Below, in pieces: positions 35,324-41,989 of a DNA stretch of 41,989 bases. Within the stretch, counting starts at the first letter, position 1. Each line of letters begins with the position of its first letter. Source of the DNA: Erwinia mallotivora (GTDB taxonomy: Bacteria; Pseudomonadota; Gammaproteobacteria; Enterobacterales; Enterobacteriaceae); NCBI RefSeq assembly GCF_000590885.1, contig NZ_JFHN01000057.1, forward strand, positions 1-41,989. The letters are read 5' to 3'. The notes beneath the pieces were generated by a model. That model had not been told where the DNA came from. It made no database searches and worked only from the letters and a program-made list of their open reading frames with translations. The position numbers and the translations under genes were made by a program.

Positions 35324-35349
35324 GCATCGCCCTTATTGCGGGCGGATGC
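35324..35349 (+). terminator. Candidate terminator hairpin after ycfH
   Basis: GCATC+GCCC (35324-35332) pairs with GGGC+GATGC (35340-35349) around a 7-base loop with one bulged G. The tail is only weakly T-rich, so termination may be partial or Rho-assisted. Confidence 0.4.
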
Positions 35350-35416
35350 GCTTATTATTGCGTGATATCTGGCGCTTTCAGACTAAATAAAAAGCAGCCC
35401 GGTGCAATATTGGATG

Positions 35417-35438
35417 AAACGTGATAGCCATCAAACAA
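35417..35438 (+). promoter_or_regulatory. CRP-cAMP site of ptsG
   Basis: The half-site CGTGA, the six bases TAGCCA and the degenerate half TCAAA agree with the CRP consensus and with the known CRP site of E. coli ptsG, which has almost the same sequence. It is centred about 40 bases before the likely start near 35468, a class-II activator position. Confidence 0.75.
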
Positions 35439-35448
35439 ATGTTGAGTG

Positions 35449-35473
35449 ATTTATTTTACAGTTCGTAATAAAT
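35449..35473 (+). promoter_or_regulatory. Mlc operator over the ptsG promoter
   Basis: Inverted arms ATTTATT (35449-35455) and AATAAAT (35467-35473) are centred at 35461. The flanks TTAC and GTAA also pair. This matches the Mlc operator of E. coli ptsG in sequence and in position relative to the CRP site. Mlc is released when PtsG transports glucose. Confidence 0.72.
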
Positions 35474-35497
35474 ACCGAGAGCACAAAACTGCTCCAC

Positions 35498-35522
35498 CAT
35501 AATGGGACCTCCCCCCATTATG
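35498..35522 (+). promoter_or_regulatory. Hairpin in the ptsG leader
   Basis: The perfect 9-bp stem CATAATGGG (35498-35506) and CCCATTATG (35514-35522), with a 7-base pyrimidine-rich loop, lies about 30 bases after the likely transcription start. No T-run follows, so it is more likely an mRNA-stability or RNase E-related element than a terminator. Confidence 0.6.
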
Positions 35523-35550
35523 CTGCGCACAGCGCGTAATAAAGCACCTT

Positions 35551-35560
35551 TACTCAGGAG
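35551..35560 (+). promoter_or_regulatory. ptsG ribosome-binding site overlapping the SgrS target
   Basis: TACTCAGGAG holds the Shine-Dalgarno sequence and the TACTCAG core that pairs with the sRNA SgrS in E. coli. Bases after it diverge from E. coli. The sgrS gene itself is not in this window, so regulation is inferred. Confidence 0.55.
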
Positions 35561-35569
35561 TTTCATATT

Positions 35570-37003
35570 ATGTTCAAAAATGCTTTTGCAAACCTGCAAA
35601 AGGTTGGCAAATCGTTAATGCTACCGGTTTCGGTCCTGCCGATTGCCGGTATTTTACTGGGCGTGGGGTCGGCAAATTTTAGCTGGCTGCCTGCCGTGGT
35701 TTCCCACGTTATGGCTGAAGCGGGGGGTTCCGTTTTTGCCAATATGCCGCTGATTTTCGCCATTGGCGTGGCGCTGGGCTTTACCAACAATGACGGCGTT
35801 TCGGCGCTGGCCGCCGTGGTGGCTTACGGCATTATGGTGAAAACCATGGCGGTGGTGGCCCCGCTGGTTTTACATCTGCCTGCCGGAGAAATTGAGACGA
35901 AACACCTTGCTGATACCGGGGTTCTGGGCGGCATTATAGCGGGTTCGATCGCGGCCTGGATGTTCAACCGTTTCTATCGCATCAAACTGCCGGAGTATCT
36001 GGGTTTCTTTGCCGGAAAACGCTTCGTGCCGATCATTTCTGGTTTTACCGCCATTTTTGTTGGCGTGGTTCTCTCTTTCATCTGGCCTCCGATCGGCACG
36101 GCTATTCAGGACTTTTCACAGTGGGCTGCCTATCAGAACCCTGTGGTCGCCTTCGGCCTGTACGGCATTGTTGAACGCTCGCTGGTGCCTTTTGGTCTGC
36201 ATCATATCTGGAATGTGCCTTTCCAGATGCAGATTGGCGAGTTTACCAATGCCGCCGGTCAGGTGTTCCACGGTGACATCCCACGTTACATGGCGGGCGA
36301 TCCTACCGCAGGCAAACTTTCCGGCGGCTTCCTGTTTAAAATGTACGGATTGCCAGCGGCGGCCATTGCTATCTGGCACTCTGCGAAACCAGAAAACCGG
36401 GCGAAAGTGGGCGGTATCATGATTTCAGCCGCGCTGACTTCATTCCTTACCGGCATCACCGAGCCAATTGAATTCTCCTTTATGTTTGTGGCTCCCGTTC
36501 TGTACGGCATTCACATTCTGCTGGCCGGTCTGGCTTTCCCCATCTGTATCCTGCTGGGTATGCGCGATGGCACCAGCTTCTCCCACGGTCTGATCGACTT
36601 TGTGGTGCTGAGCGGTAACAGCAGCAAAATCTGGCTGTTCCCGATTGTGGGAATTATTTACGGCCTCATCTACTACAGCCTGTTCCGTTTGTTGATTGCC
36701 AAACTGAATCTGAAAACCCCGGGCCGTGAAGATGCCACGGCGGAGCATTCAGCCGGGGCGTCAAACGAAATGGCAGCCAGCCTGGTCGCCGCTTTTGGCG
36801 GTAAAGAAAACATCACTAACCTCGATGCCTGTATCACCCGTCTGCGTGTCAGCGTGGCGGATGTATCTAAAGTGGATCAGGCCGGGCTGAAGAAACTTGG
36901 CGCGGCAGGCGTGGTAGTAGCCGGGTCTGGCGTTCAGGCTATCTTTGGCACCAAATCAGACAACCTGAAAACCGATATGGACGATTACATCCGCAAGATG
37001 TAA
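35570..37003 (+). CDS. ptsG: PTS glucose transporter EIICB(Glc)
   Basis: PtsG imports and phosphorylates glucose, taking phosphate from EIIA(Glc). The protein has 477 aa, identical in length to E. coli. The membrane EIIC domain covers about 1-385 with about ten hydrophobic segments and the [14 protein letters not shown] substrate motif. A linker (about 386-400) leads to EIIB with the phosphorylated Cys421 in [13 protein letters not shown]. The start ATG 35570 is set by CAGGAG ten bases before. Upstream are CRP and Mlc sites and the likely SgrS target; a strong terminator follows, so it is monocistronic. Confidence 0.97.
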   Translation: MFKNAFANLQKVGKSLMLPVSVLPIAGILLGVGSANFSWLPAVVSHVMAEAGGSVFANMPLIFAIGVALGFTNNDGVSALAAVVAYGIMVKTMAVVAPLVLHLPAGEIETKHLADTGVLGGIIAGSIAAWMFNRFYRIKLPEYLGFFAGKRFVPIISGFTAIFVGVVLSFIWPPIGTAIQDFSQWAAYQNPVVAFGLYGIVERSLVPFGLHHIWNVPFQMQIGEFTNAAGQVFHGDIPRYMAGDPTAGKLSGGFLFKMYGLPAAAIAIWHSAKPENRAKVGGIMISAALTSFLTGITEPIEFSFMFVAPVLYGIHILLAGLAFPICILLGMRDGTSFSHGLIDFVVLSGNSSKIWLFPIVGIIYGLIYYSLFRLLIAKLNLKTPGREDATAEHSAGASNEMAASLVAAFGGKENITNLDACITRLRVSVADVSKVDQAGLKKLGAAGVVVAGSGVQAIFGTKSDNLKTDMDDYIRKM

Positions 37004-37046
37004 ATGTTCGCGGTTACGGCGTAATGCAGTCACTTTTTCAGTAGCT

Positions 37047-37081
37047 AATCCCGTCCCGGTTGCAGGGGCGGGATTTTTTTA
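37047..37081 (+). terminator. Rho-independent terminator after ptsG
   Basis: The 11-bp stem AATCCCGTCCC (37047-37057) and GGGGCGGGATT (37065-37075), with one G-U pair and a 7-base loop, is followed by a seven-T tract. Confidence 0.92.
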
Positions 37082-37180
37082 TCGTCATGCGGTGCAGTAA
37101 GACGGTGACAGGTTTTATGATTAAACGTCCGATCTGACATCCACCACAGCGTGCCGGCAAAAAGAAAAATCACCGGAAGG

Positions 37181-37210
37181 TTGAAAGAAAACAAATATCT
37201 CGCTCATACT
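37181..37210 (+). promoter_or_regulatory. Probable promoter of the hinT operon
   Basis: TTGAAA (37181-37186) and CATACT (37205-37210; spacing 18, or 17 to TCATAC) lie in the 240-base ptsG-hinT gap, 37 bases before the hinT start. The rest of the gap after the ptsG terminator shows nothing else I can support. Confidence 0.45.
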
Positions 37211-37246
37211 GCGATAACTTAATTTGCCTCTCAAGGAGTGTGCTGC

Positions 37247-37597
37247 ATGGCTGAGGAAACGATTTTCAGTAAGATTATCCGTCGTGAAATTCCCGCAGAT
37301 ATTGTCTATCAGGATGAACTGGTGACGGCTTTTCGGGACATCTCTCCGCAGGCACCTACCCATATTCTGGTCGTGCCAAACATTCTTATCCCTACCATCA
37401 ACGATGCGGTGCCCGGTCATGAAGCGGCGCTGGGTCGAATGATGGTGGTTGCGGCAAAAATTGCCAAAGAAGAAGGGATCGCGCAGGACGGCTATCGCCT
37501 GATTATGAACTGCAACCAGCATGGCGGGCAGGAGGTTTATCATATCCACCTCCATCTGGTGGGTGGACGTCCTCTGGGGCCGATGCTGGCTCGCTGA
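37247..37597 (+). CDS. hinT: Purine nucleoside phosphoramidase HinT
   Basis: HinT hydrolyses P-N bonds such as AMP-lysine and acyl adenylates. The protein has 116 aa (E. coli 119) with the histidine triad HIHLHLVGG near 98-106 and the conserved N-terminus [26 protein letters not shown] 37247 follows AAGGAG at eight bases. The C-terminus stops soon after GPMLAR, three residues shorter than in E. coli; this tail is known to affect activity there. First gene of the hinT-ycfL-lpoB-thiK-nagZ-ycfP operon. Confidence 0.95.
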   Translation: MAEETIFSKIIRREIPADIVYQDELVTAFRDISPQAPTHILVVPNILIPTINDAVPGHEAALGRMMVVAAKIAKEEGIAQDGYRLIMNCNQHGGQEVYHIHLHLVGGRPLGPMLAR

Positions 37598-37608
37598 AGG
37601 CAAGGTAA

Positions 37609-37992
37609 ATGCGGACAACGATGATGATGCGAAGAGTAACCGGTCTTGCCCTGTTGGCCCTGCTGGCTGGATGCAGTAGCGATCGCACAACCATTAATAC
37701 CTCCCAGTCATTGGTGATGGAATCGCCGGTACTGTCAGCCGGGATTACCACCGATGGGCCGACGCTTTCAGAGCGTGATGGTCAGCAGCGGGCGTCAGCT
37801 TTGCTGGTAAATCAGCAGGATCATGCGGCTACCGTGCACTACCGCTTCTACTGGTACGATGACAAGGGGCTGGAGATCCTGCCGTTCGAGCAGCCACGCA
37901 CGGTCAGCGTTCCATCACAGGGTAAAGTTGAAATATCATCGCAAACGGGTAACCTGACGGCCAGTAAAGTCCGCTTGCATCTGTATCTTTAG
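37609..37992 (+). CDS. ycfL: YcfL-family lipoprotein
   Basis: A small lipoprotein (127 aa) with a signal peptide and lipobox LLAGC ending at Cys22, followed by SSD, which suggests possible inner-membrane retention or a mixed sorting signal. The mature domain (YcfL/DUF1425 type, beta-rich) has the conserved HYRFYWYDDKGLEI. Two further in-frame ATG codons (37621, 37624, 37627 region) are possible starts. Function is unknown; it is regularly found beside lpoB. Confidence 0.88.
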   Translation: MRTTMMMRRVTGLALLALLAGCSSDRTTINTSQSLVMESPVLSAGITTDGPTLSERDGQQRASALLVNQQDHAATVHYRFYWYDDKGLEILPFEQPRTVSVPSQGKVEISSQTGNLTASKVRLHLYL

Positions 37993-38003
37993 GAGATTAT
38001 TGC

Positions 38004-38600
38004 GTGGAAAGGAAGGTTAAGCTTTCTGGCGTCATGTTACTGGCGCTGGTACTGAGTGGCTGTATCAGCCAGCAACAACAGCCTGCAACAACCACACCGG
38101 TTCAACCGGCCCAGCCAGCCCAGCCGCAGCCAGTGCCGCCTGCACAGCCACAGCCGGGTGAAACGGTGCCGCAGCCACCGAAAATGCAGTCCATTAACTG
38201 GGATGCCAGCGTGGCACCCCTGGTGGCTCAGATGCTGAAGGCGGACGGCGTTACGCCGGGAAGTGTGCTGTTGGTTGACGGATTAAAAAACAACACCAAC
38301 GGCAGCCTGCAAAGTGCCAAAGCCACGGCGGCCCTCAACAATGCCCTGCAAAATAACAGTCAGTTCACCCTCGTGAAACCAGAGCAGCTGGCGACCGCGA
38401 AGCAGACACTGGGACTTTCTGCCGGTGACAGCCTGGGATCGCGCAGTAAAGCGATAGGGCTTGCCCGTTATGTCGGCGCGCAGTATGTGCTCTACAGCAA
38501 TGCACAGGGAGATGTAAAATCGCCGACCTTACAAATGCAACTCATGCTGGTACAAACCGGCGAGCTCATCTGGTCGGGTAACGGTGTCGTACAGCATTGA
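38004..38600 (+). CDS. lpoB: Outer-membrane lipoprotein LpoB, activator of PBP1b
   Basis: LpoB reaches from the outer membrane to activate the peptidoglycan synthase PBP1b. The protein has 198 aa (E. coli 213), with lipobox LSGC at Cys20 and no Asp at +2, fitting outer-membrane sorting. A flexible Gln/Pro-rich linker (about 22-60) carries PAQP-type repeats, and the globular domain begins at about residue 63. The linker seems shorter than in E. coli, which may matter for reach across the periplasm. The start is GTG 38004 after AGGAG. The end overlaps thiK by 17 bases. Confidence 0.94.
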   Translation: MERKVKLSGVMLLALVLSGCISQQQQPATTTPVQPAQPAQPQPVPPAQPQPGETVPQPPKMQSINWDASVAPLVAQMLKADGVTPGSVLLVDGLKNNTNGSLQSAKATAALNNALQNNSQFTLVKPEQLATAKQTLGLSAGDSLGSRSKAIGLARYVGAQYVLYSNAQGDVKSPTLQMQLMLVQTGELIWSGNGVVQH

Positions 38601-39429
38601 TCCCTCCCTTAAACGGCTGATTGCACAACAGTTCCCGGCGGCAAATACCGCCGGTTCTTTTTTTCCGCTTGCTGGTCTGAGTGGACGCAGCATAAAAATT
38701 GTGCTGGACGACACCACGTTGCTGGCGCGCTGTTGCCGCCCTGAGCAGCCGATCCCTGGCGTGGATCGTCGGCGGGAATATCAGATTTTGCGTAAGCTTG
38801 CGGGCAGTAAGCTTGCCCCTGCGGTATTTGGCGTGACAAAAGGCTGGCTGCTGCTGGGCTGGCAGCCGGGCGACGTGCTGTCAGCTGAGGGATTCCGGCA
38901 ACAGCTGCTACCGGTGGCAACGTGCATGGCCGCTCTGCACCGTCAGCCGCTCAGCGGCTGGCGTCTGCATCTGCCCGCTTTGCTGGCGCAGTACTGGCAA
39001 ATGATTCAGCCACAGAGACGACATTGTGGCTGGCTTAAAGCGCTGCGACGTCTGCAAAAGCAGGGGGAGCCAACGCCTTTGCGCCACGGGCTGCTGCATA
39101 TGGATATTCATGCCGGTAATCTGGTGCAGTGTGGTGCAGAGGTTAAACTGATTGACTGGGAATATGCCTGCGACGGTGATGTGGCGCTGGAGCTGGCGTC
39201 AGTGGTGATGAGTAATACGCTATCAGCCGAACAGCAGCAGCGGCTGATCGCGCACTACGCCGCATTGCAGAACCTTGATCCTGACGCTCTGCGGCGGCAG
39301 ATGCGGCGCTGGCAGCCCTGGCTGAATTTACTGGTTGCCAGCTGGTATGAACTTCGCTGGCAGCAAAGCGGCGATGAGATGTTTAATCAGCTGGCGGCAG
39401 AGAGCTGGCAGCGGGTGTTATCACAATAA
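38584..39429 (+). CDS. thiK: Thiamine kinase ThiK
   Basis: ThiK phosphorylates salvaged thiamine. The protein (281 aa; E. coli 274) is an aminoglycoside-phosphotransferase-like kinase with the catalytic loop HMDIHAGNL (about 173-181) and the metal-binding LIDWEYACDGD (about 191-201). The start at GTG 38584 lies inside lpoB; no later start would keep the N-terminal lobe intact. It is more diverged from E. coli than its neighbours, as usual for this gene. Confidence 0.88.
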   Translation: MSYSIDPSLKRLIAQQFPAANTAGSFFPLAGLSGRSIKIVLDDTTLLARCCRPEQPIPGVDRRREYQILRKLAGSKLAPAVFGVTKGWLLLGWQPGDVLSAEGFRQQLLPVATCMAALHRQPLSGWRLHLPALLAQYWQMIQPQRRHCGWLKALRRLQKQGEPTPLRHGLLHMDIHAGNLVQCGAEVKLIDWEYACDGDVALELASVVMSNTLSAEQQQRLIAHYAALQNLDPDALRRQMRRWQPWLNLLVASWYELRWQQSGDEMFNQLAAESWQRVLSQ

Positions 39430-39439
39430 GAGGTAGTTT

Positions 39440-40462
39440 GTGGGACCGGTAATGTTGGATGTGCTCGGTTACGAGCTGGACGCAGAAGAGCGTGAGATTT
39501 TACAGCACCCGCTGGTGGGGGGACTGATTCTGTTCAGCCGCAATTATCATGATCCGCAGCAGCTTGCGGAGCTGGTCAGGCAGATCCGCGACGCTTCTCG
39601 CAACCGGCTGGTGGTGGCTGTGGATCAGGAAGGGGGGCGCGTACAACGCTTCCGCGAGGGGTTTACCCGCCTGCCTGCGATGCAGTCATTTGCTGCGCTG
39701 AACGATGAAACGACGGCGGCAAGGCTGGCGCAACAGGCCGGATGGCTGATGGCGGCAGAAATGCTGGCGATGGACATCGATATCAGCTTTGCGCCCGTGC
39801 TGGATATTGGTCATGGCAGTGCCGCGATTGGAGAGCGCAGTTTTCATCAGGACCCGGAGGTGGCCTTACGGCTTGCCCGCCACTTTATCGACGGTATGCA
39901 TCAGGCGGGAATGAAAAGCACCGGCAAGCATTTTCCGGGACATGGTGCGGTCAGCGCTGATTCGCATAAAGAGACACCGCGCGACGATCGCAGTGAGGCG
40001 GAAATTCGCCGGCACGATATGGCGATTTTCAGGCAACTGATCGCGGAAAAAGCGCTGGATGCCGTGATGCCTGCGCATGTTATCTATACTCAGGTGGATG
40101 CCAGACCTGCCAGTGGTTCTTCCCACTGGCTGAAAAAGGTGCTGCGAGACGAGCTGAGTTTTGATGGGGTGATTTTCTCAGACGATTTGTCAATGGAAGG
40201 GGCCGCCATCATGGGGAGTTATGCCGACCGTGGTCAGGCTTCGCTCGATGCGGGTTGCGATATGATCCTGGTATGCAATAACCGTCAGGGCGCGGTTAGC
40301 GTGCTGGATAATCTGTCACCGATCAATGCTGAGCGGGTGACCAGCCTGTATCATCGCAGCTCATTCACTCGCCAGCAGCTACTGGCGTCGTCACGCTGGC
40401 AGGAGGCTAACCGTGCGCTGACGACGTTGCAGACGCGCTGGCAGGAGCATCAGGGTAACTGA
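39440..40462 (+). CDS. nagZ: Beta-N-acetylhexosaminidase NagZ
   Basis: NagZ removes GlcNAc from anhydromuropeptides in the cytoplasm during cell-wall recycling, which also shapes AmpC beta-lactamase induction. It is a GH3 enzyme of 340 aa with [16 protein letters not shown] (acid/base His) and the nucleophile Asp in [10 protein letters not shown]. The start is GTG 39440, giving MGPVMLDV as in E. coli, with AGAGG upstream. It starts ten bases after thiK. Confidence 0.96.
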   Translation: MGPVMLDVLGYELDAEEREILQHPLVGGLILFSRNYHDPQQLAELVRQIRDASRNRLVVAVDQEGGRVQRFREGFTRLPAMQSFAALNDETTAARLAQQAGWLMAAEMLAMDIDISFAPVLDIGHGSAAIGERSFHQDPEVALRLARHFIDGMHQAGMKSTGKHFPGHGAVSADSHKETPRDDRSEAEIRRHDMAIFRQLIAEKALDAVMPAHVIYTQVDARPASGSSHWLKKVLRDELSFDGVIFSDDLSMEGAAIMGSYADRGQASLDAGCDMILVCNNRQGAVSVLDNLSPINAERVTSLYHRSSFTRQQLLASSRWQEANRALTTLQTRWQEHQGN

Positions 40463-40486
40463 CCGGCGACAGCCAGAGAGGACGCA

Positions 40487-41026
40487 ATGATCATCTATCT
40501 GCATGGTTTTGATTCAACCAGTCCGGGTAATCATGAAAAGGTGCTGCAATTGCAGTTTATCGATGCGGATGTGCGGCTGCTTAGTTACAGCACCCTGCAC
40601 CCGAAACACGATATGCAACATCTGTTAAAAGAGACGGATAAACTCCTGCGCAGTGCGGACGGTGATACCCCGCTGATTTGTGGCGTCGGTCTGGGGGGAT
40701 ACTGGGCTGAACGTATTGGTTTTCTCAACCGTATCCCTCAGGTCATTTTAAATCCCAATCTCTGGCCTGAAGAGAACATGCCGGGAAAAATCGATCGTCC
40801 GGAAGAGTATGCTGACATTACCACCAAGTGCGTCAGTAACTTCCGGGATAAAAACCGTGACAGCTGCCTGGTGATCCTCTCCCGCCACGATGAGGCGCTG
40901 GATAACCAGCGCACCCTGGCAGCGTTGCAACCTTACTATCCCGTTATCTGGGACGAGGTTGAAAGCCATAAATTCAAAAATCTCTCCCCTCATCTGCAAC
41001 GAATCAAAGCCTTCCGGTGCCGGTGA
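40487..41026 (+). CDS. ycfP: UPF0227 alpha/beta-hydrolase-fold protein YcfP
   Basis: A 179-residue protein (E. coli YcfP 180) of the UPF0227 family with an alpha/beta-hydrolase-like fold: YLHGFDS at the oxyanion strand, and GVGLGGYW at the nucleophile elbow where true hydrolases carry G-x-S-x-G. The serine is replaced by leucine or glycine, as in E. coli YcfP, so classical esterase chemistry is unlikely. It is the last gene of the hinT operon and ends one base before the stop of the converging transporter gene. Function is unknown. Confidence 0.93.
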   Translation: MIIYLHGFDSTSPGNHEKVLQLQFIDADVRLLSYSTLHPKHDMQHLLKETDKLLRSADGDTPLICGVGLGGYWAERIGFLNRIPQVILNPNLWPEENMPGKIDRPEEYADITTKCVSNFRDKNRDSCLVILSRHDEALDNQRTLAALQPYYPVIWDEVESHKFKNLSPHLQRIKAFRCR

Positions 41027-41027
41027 C

Positions 41028-41989
41028 TTACCGGGGCCAGCTGTCAATCCGAATGCCACGCTGACCAGCCGTCGTCTGAAAATCAGCCAGCGTGGTGCGG
41101 ATATCCGCATCGACATATTCTGCATTGTCATATTCTGCAATCACCACGCTGTTATCAGGTATGGTTTGCAGCAATTTTTGTAGCCGGGGATTGTGCAGGA
41201 AGGTCAGGTTCTGGTTGAAGCGCACAACAAAATAGTCATGATAGCGCGTCAGCTGAATGGCGCTCTGATGGCTGGCCCAGCTACTTAACAACAGCTGTGC
41301 CACCAGCCCGGCGGCCAGGCCGCTCAGCATCCCCGCACTGATAATGACGCAAACGGTGGTCGCAAACGGAATAAACTGTGACCAACCCTTGCGCCACTGG
41401 ACAAGCCATTGTGCGGGTGAGGCGAGTTTCCCGCCGGTAAAAATCAGCACGGCGGCAAGGGTGGCAAGCGGGATGGTGTTCAGCAGGCTTTCGAAAAAAA
41501 CACCACACAGCAACAGCAGGATGCCATGCCAGATTACAGACAATCTGGAGGTTGCTCCGGCACTGACATTAACCGAGCTGCGCACAATAACAGCGGTGAT
41601 CGGCAGTCCGCCCAACAGGCCGCTCAGCGTATTGCCCAGCCCCTGCGCACGAAGTTCCGCATCGGGCGAGGGCTGGGGATACTGCGGCCTGATTTTTTGT
41701 AAAGCCTGCTGGCTGAGCAACGTCTCCAGGCTGGCGACCAGCGCCAGCGTTAGCGCAATCGTATAGACTGCGGGGTTGTTCCAGCCTTGCAGAAAATCGG
41801 GGTGAACGAATTGCGCTGCCAGCTCCGTTGCTGAGTCCAGCTCAGGGAGTCGGATACGCTCCACCGTGTCAGACAGATGAGGATAAAACAGATCGCCCGC
41901 TATCATCATCAGGCTTCCCCAGAGCACCGCCGCCAGAGAGCCGGGGATCAGGCTAAGTATCCGCGTGCGACGAATCAGCGGCTGCTGCC
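41028..41989 (-). CDS. SulP-family anion transporter with STAS domain (5' part beyond window)
   Basis: The minus-strand frame stays open through the right edge (the last visible residues upstream are QQPLIRRTRILSLIPGS), so the N-terminal half is missing. The visible 320 residues hold the core SulP segment GLGNTLSGLLGGLPITAVIVRSS, further membrane helices (LLLLCGVFFESLLN, IPLATLAAVLIFTGG, CVIISAGMLSGLAAGLVAQLLL) and a short C-terminal STAS-like region (about the last 80 residues, VVIAEYDNAEYVDADIRTTLADF). SulP proteins move sulfate, bicarbonate, dicarboxylates or similar anions; the ion cannot be told here. In E. coli this position after ycfP is held by ndh, so this is a lineage-specific neighbour. 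Confidence 0.85.
   Translation of the reverse strand, partial: QQPLIRRTRILSLIPGSLAAVLWGSLMMIAGDLFYPHLSDTVERIRLPELDSATELAAQFVHPDFLQGWNNPAVYTIALTLALVASLETLLSQQALQKIRPQYPQPSPDAELRAQGLGNTLSGLLGGLPITAVIVRSSVNVSAGATSRLSVIWHGILLLLCGVFFESLLNTIPLATLAAVLIFTGGKLASPAQWLVQWRKGWSQFIPFATTVCVIISAGMLSGLAAGLVAQLLLSSWASHQSAIQLTRYHDYFVVRFNQNLTFLHNPRLQKLLQTIPDNSVVIAEYDNAEYVDADIRTTLADFQTTAGQRGIRIDSWPR

Noticed and set aside
1..41989. CRISPR array, tRNA or rRNA gene, insertion sequence or prophage
   Set aside because: I saw no spaced direct repeats, cloverleaf-like segments, transposase or phage structural genes on either strand.

Overview
The window reads as chromosome of a gammaproteobacterium of the order Enterobacterales, most likely the Pantoea/Erwinia group (Erwiniaceae). 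From about 18.7 kb to 41.0 kb it carries the E. coli-type order rne - rluC - yceF - yceD - rpmF - plsX - fabH - fabD - fabG - acpP - fabF - pabC - mltG - tmk - holB - tatD (ycfH) - ptsG - hinT - ycfL - lpoB - thiK - nagZ - ycfP. The proteins are close to but clearly diverged from those of E. coli. The genus is an inference; no rRNA or tRNA gene is present to anchor it.

Left part (1-18.7 kb): an accessory metabolic region. It opens with a hexanucleotide repeat and a doubtful small reading frame. The nitrogen regulator gene nac follows, with a perfect NtrC palindrome and a near-consensus sigma-54 promoter, then cbl and a GabD-type succinate-semialdehyde dehydrogenase. After a 650-base AT-rich intergenic region comes a tightly packed ten-gene run (4795-16543): aldehyde dehydrogenase, type II HAD hydrolase, FAD amine/amino-acid oxidoreductase, a complete oligopeptide-type ABC transporter (Tat-exported binding protein, two permeases, one fused double ATPase), a second FAD oxidoreductase, a two-part GNAT protein and a GhrA-like 2-hydroxyacid dehydrogenase. 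It is followed by a GabT-type aminotransferase and an Lrp/AsnC-family regulator. The intergenic region before this run has a good sigma-54 promoter, an IHF-like site and two NtrC half-sites 31 bases apart. I infer an Ntr-controlled nitrogen-scavenging pathway: a small amino compound is imported, oxidatively deaminated to an aldehyde, oxidised to an acid, and possibly drained through the GABA shunt (GabT and GabD at the two flanks). The substrate is unknown. This is the strongest candidate in the window for an undescribed system.

Middle (18.7-31 kb): rne on the minus strand with a long structured leader, then rluC, yceF (minus) and the yceD-rpmF-plsX-fabHDG-acpP-fabF lipid-synthesis cluster. 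A strong sigma-70 promoter lies so close to yceD that its transcript should be almost leaderless.

Right part (31-42 kb): the pabC-mltG-tmk-holB-tatD operon with translational overlaps, ptsG with recognisable CRP, Mlc and SgrS-target signals, the hinT-ycfL-lpoB-thiK-nagZ-ycfP operon, and a SulP anion transporter on the minus strand that runs off the right edge and ends one base from ycfP. I saw no tRNA, rRNA, CRISPR array, insertion sequence or prophage.
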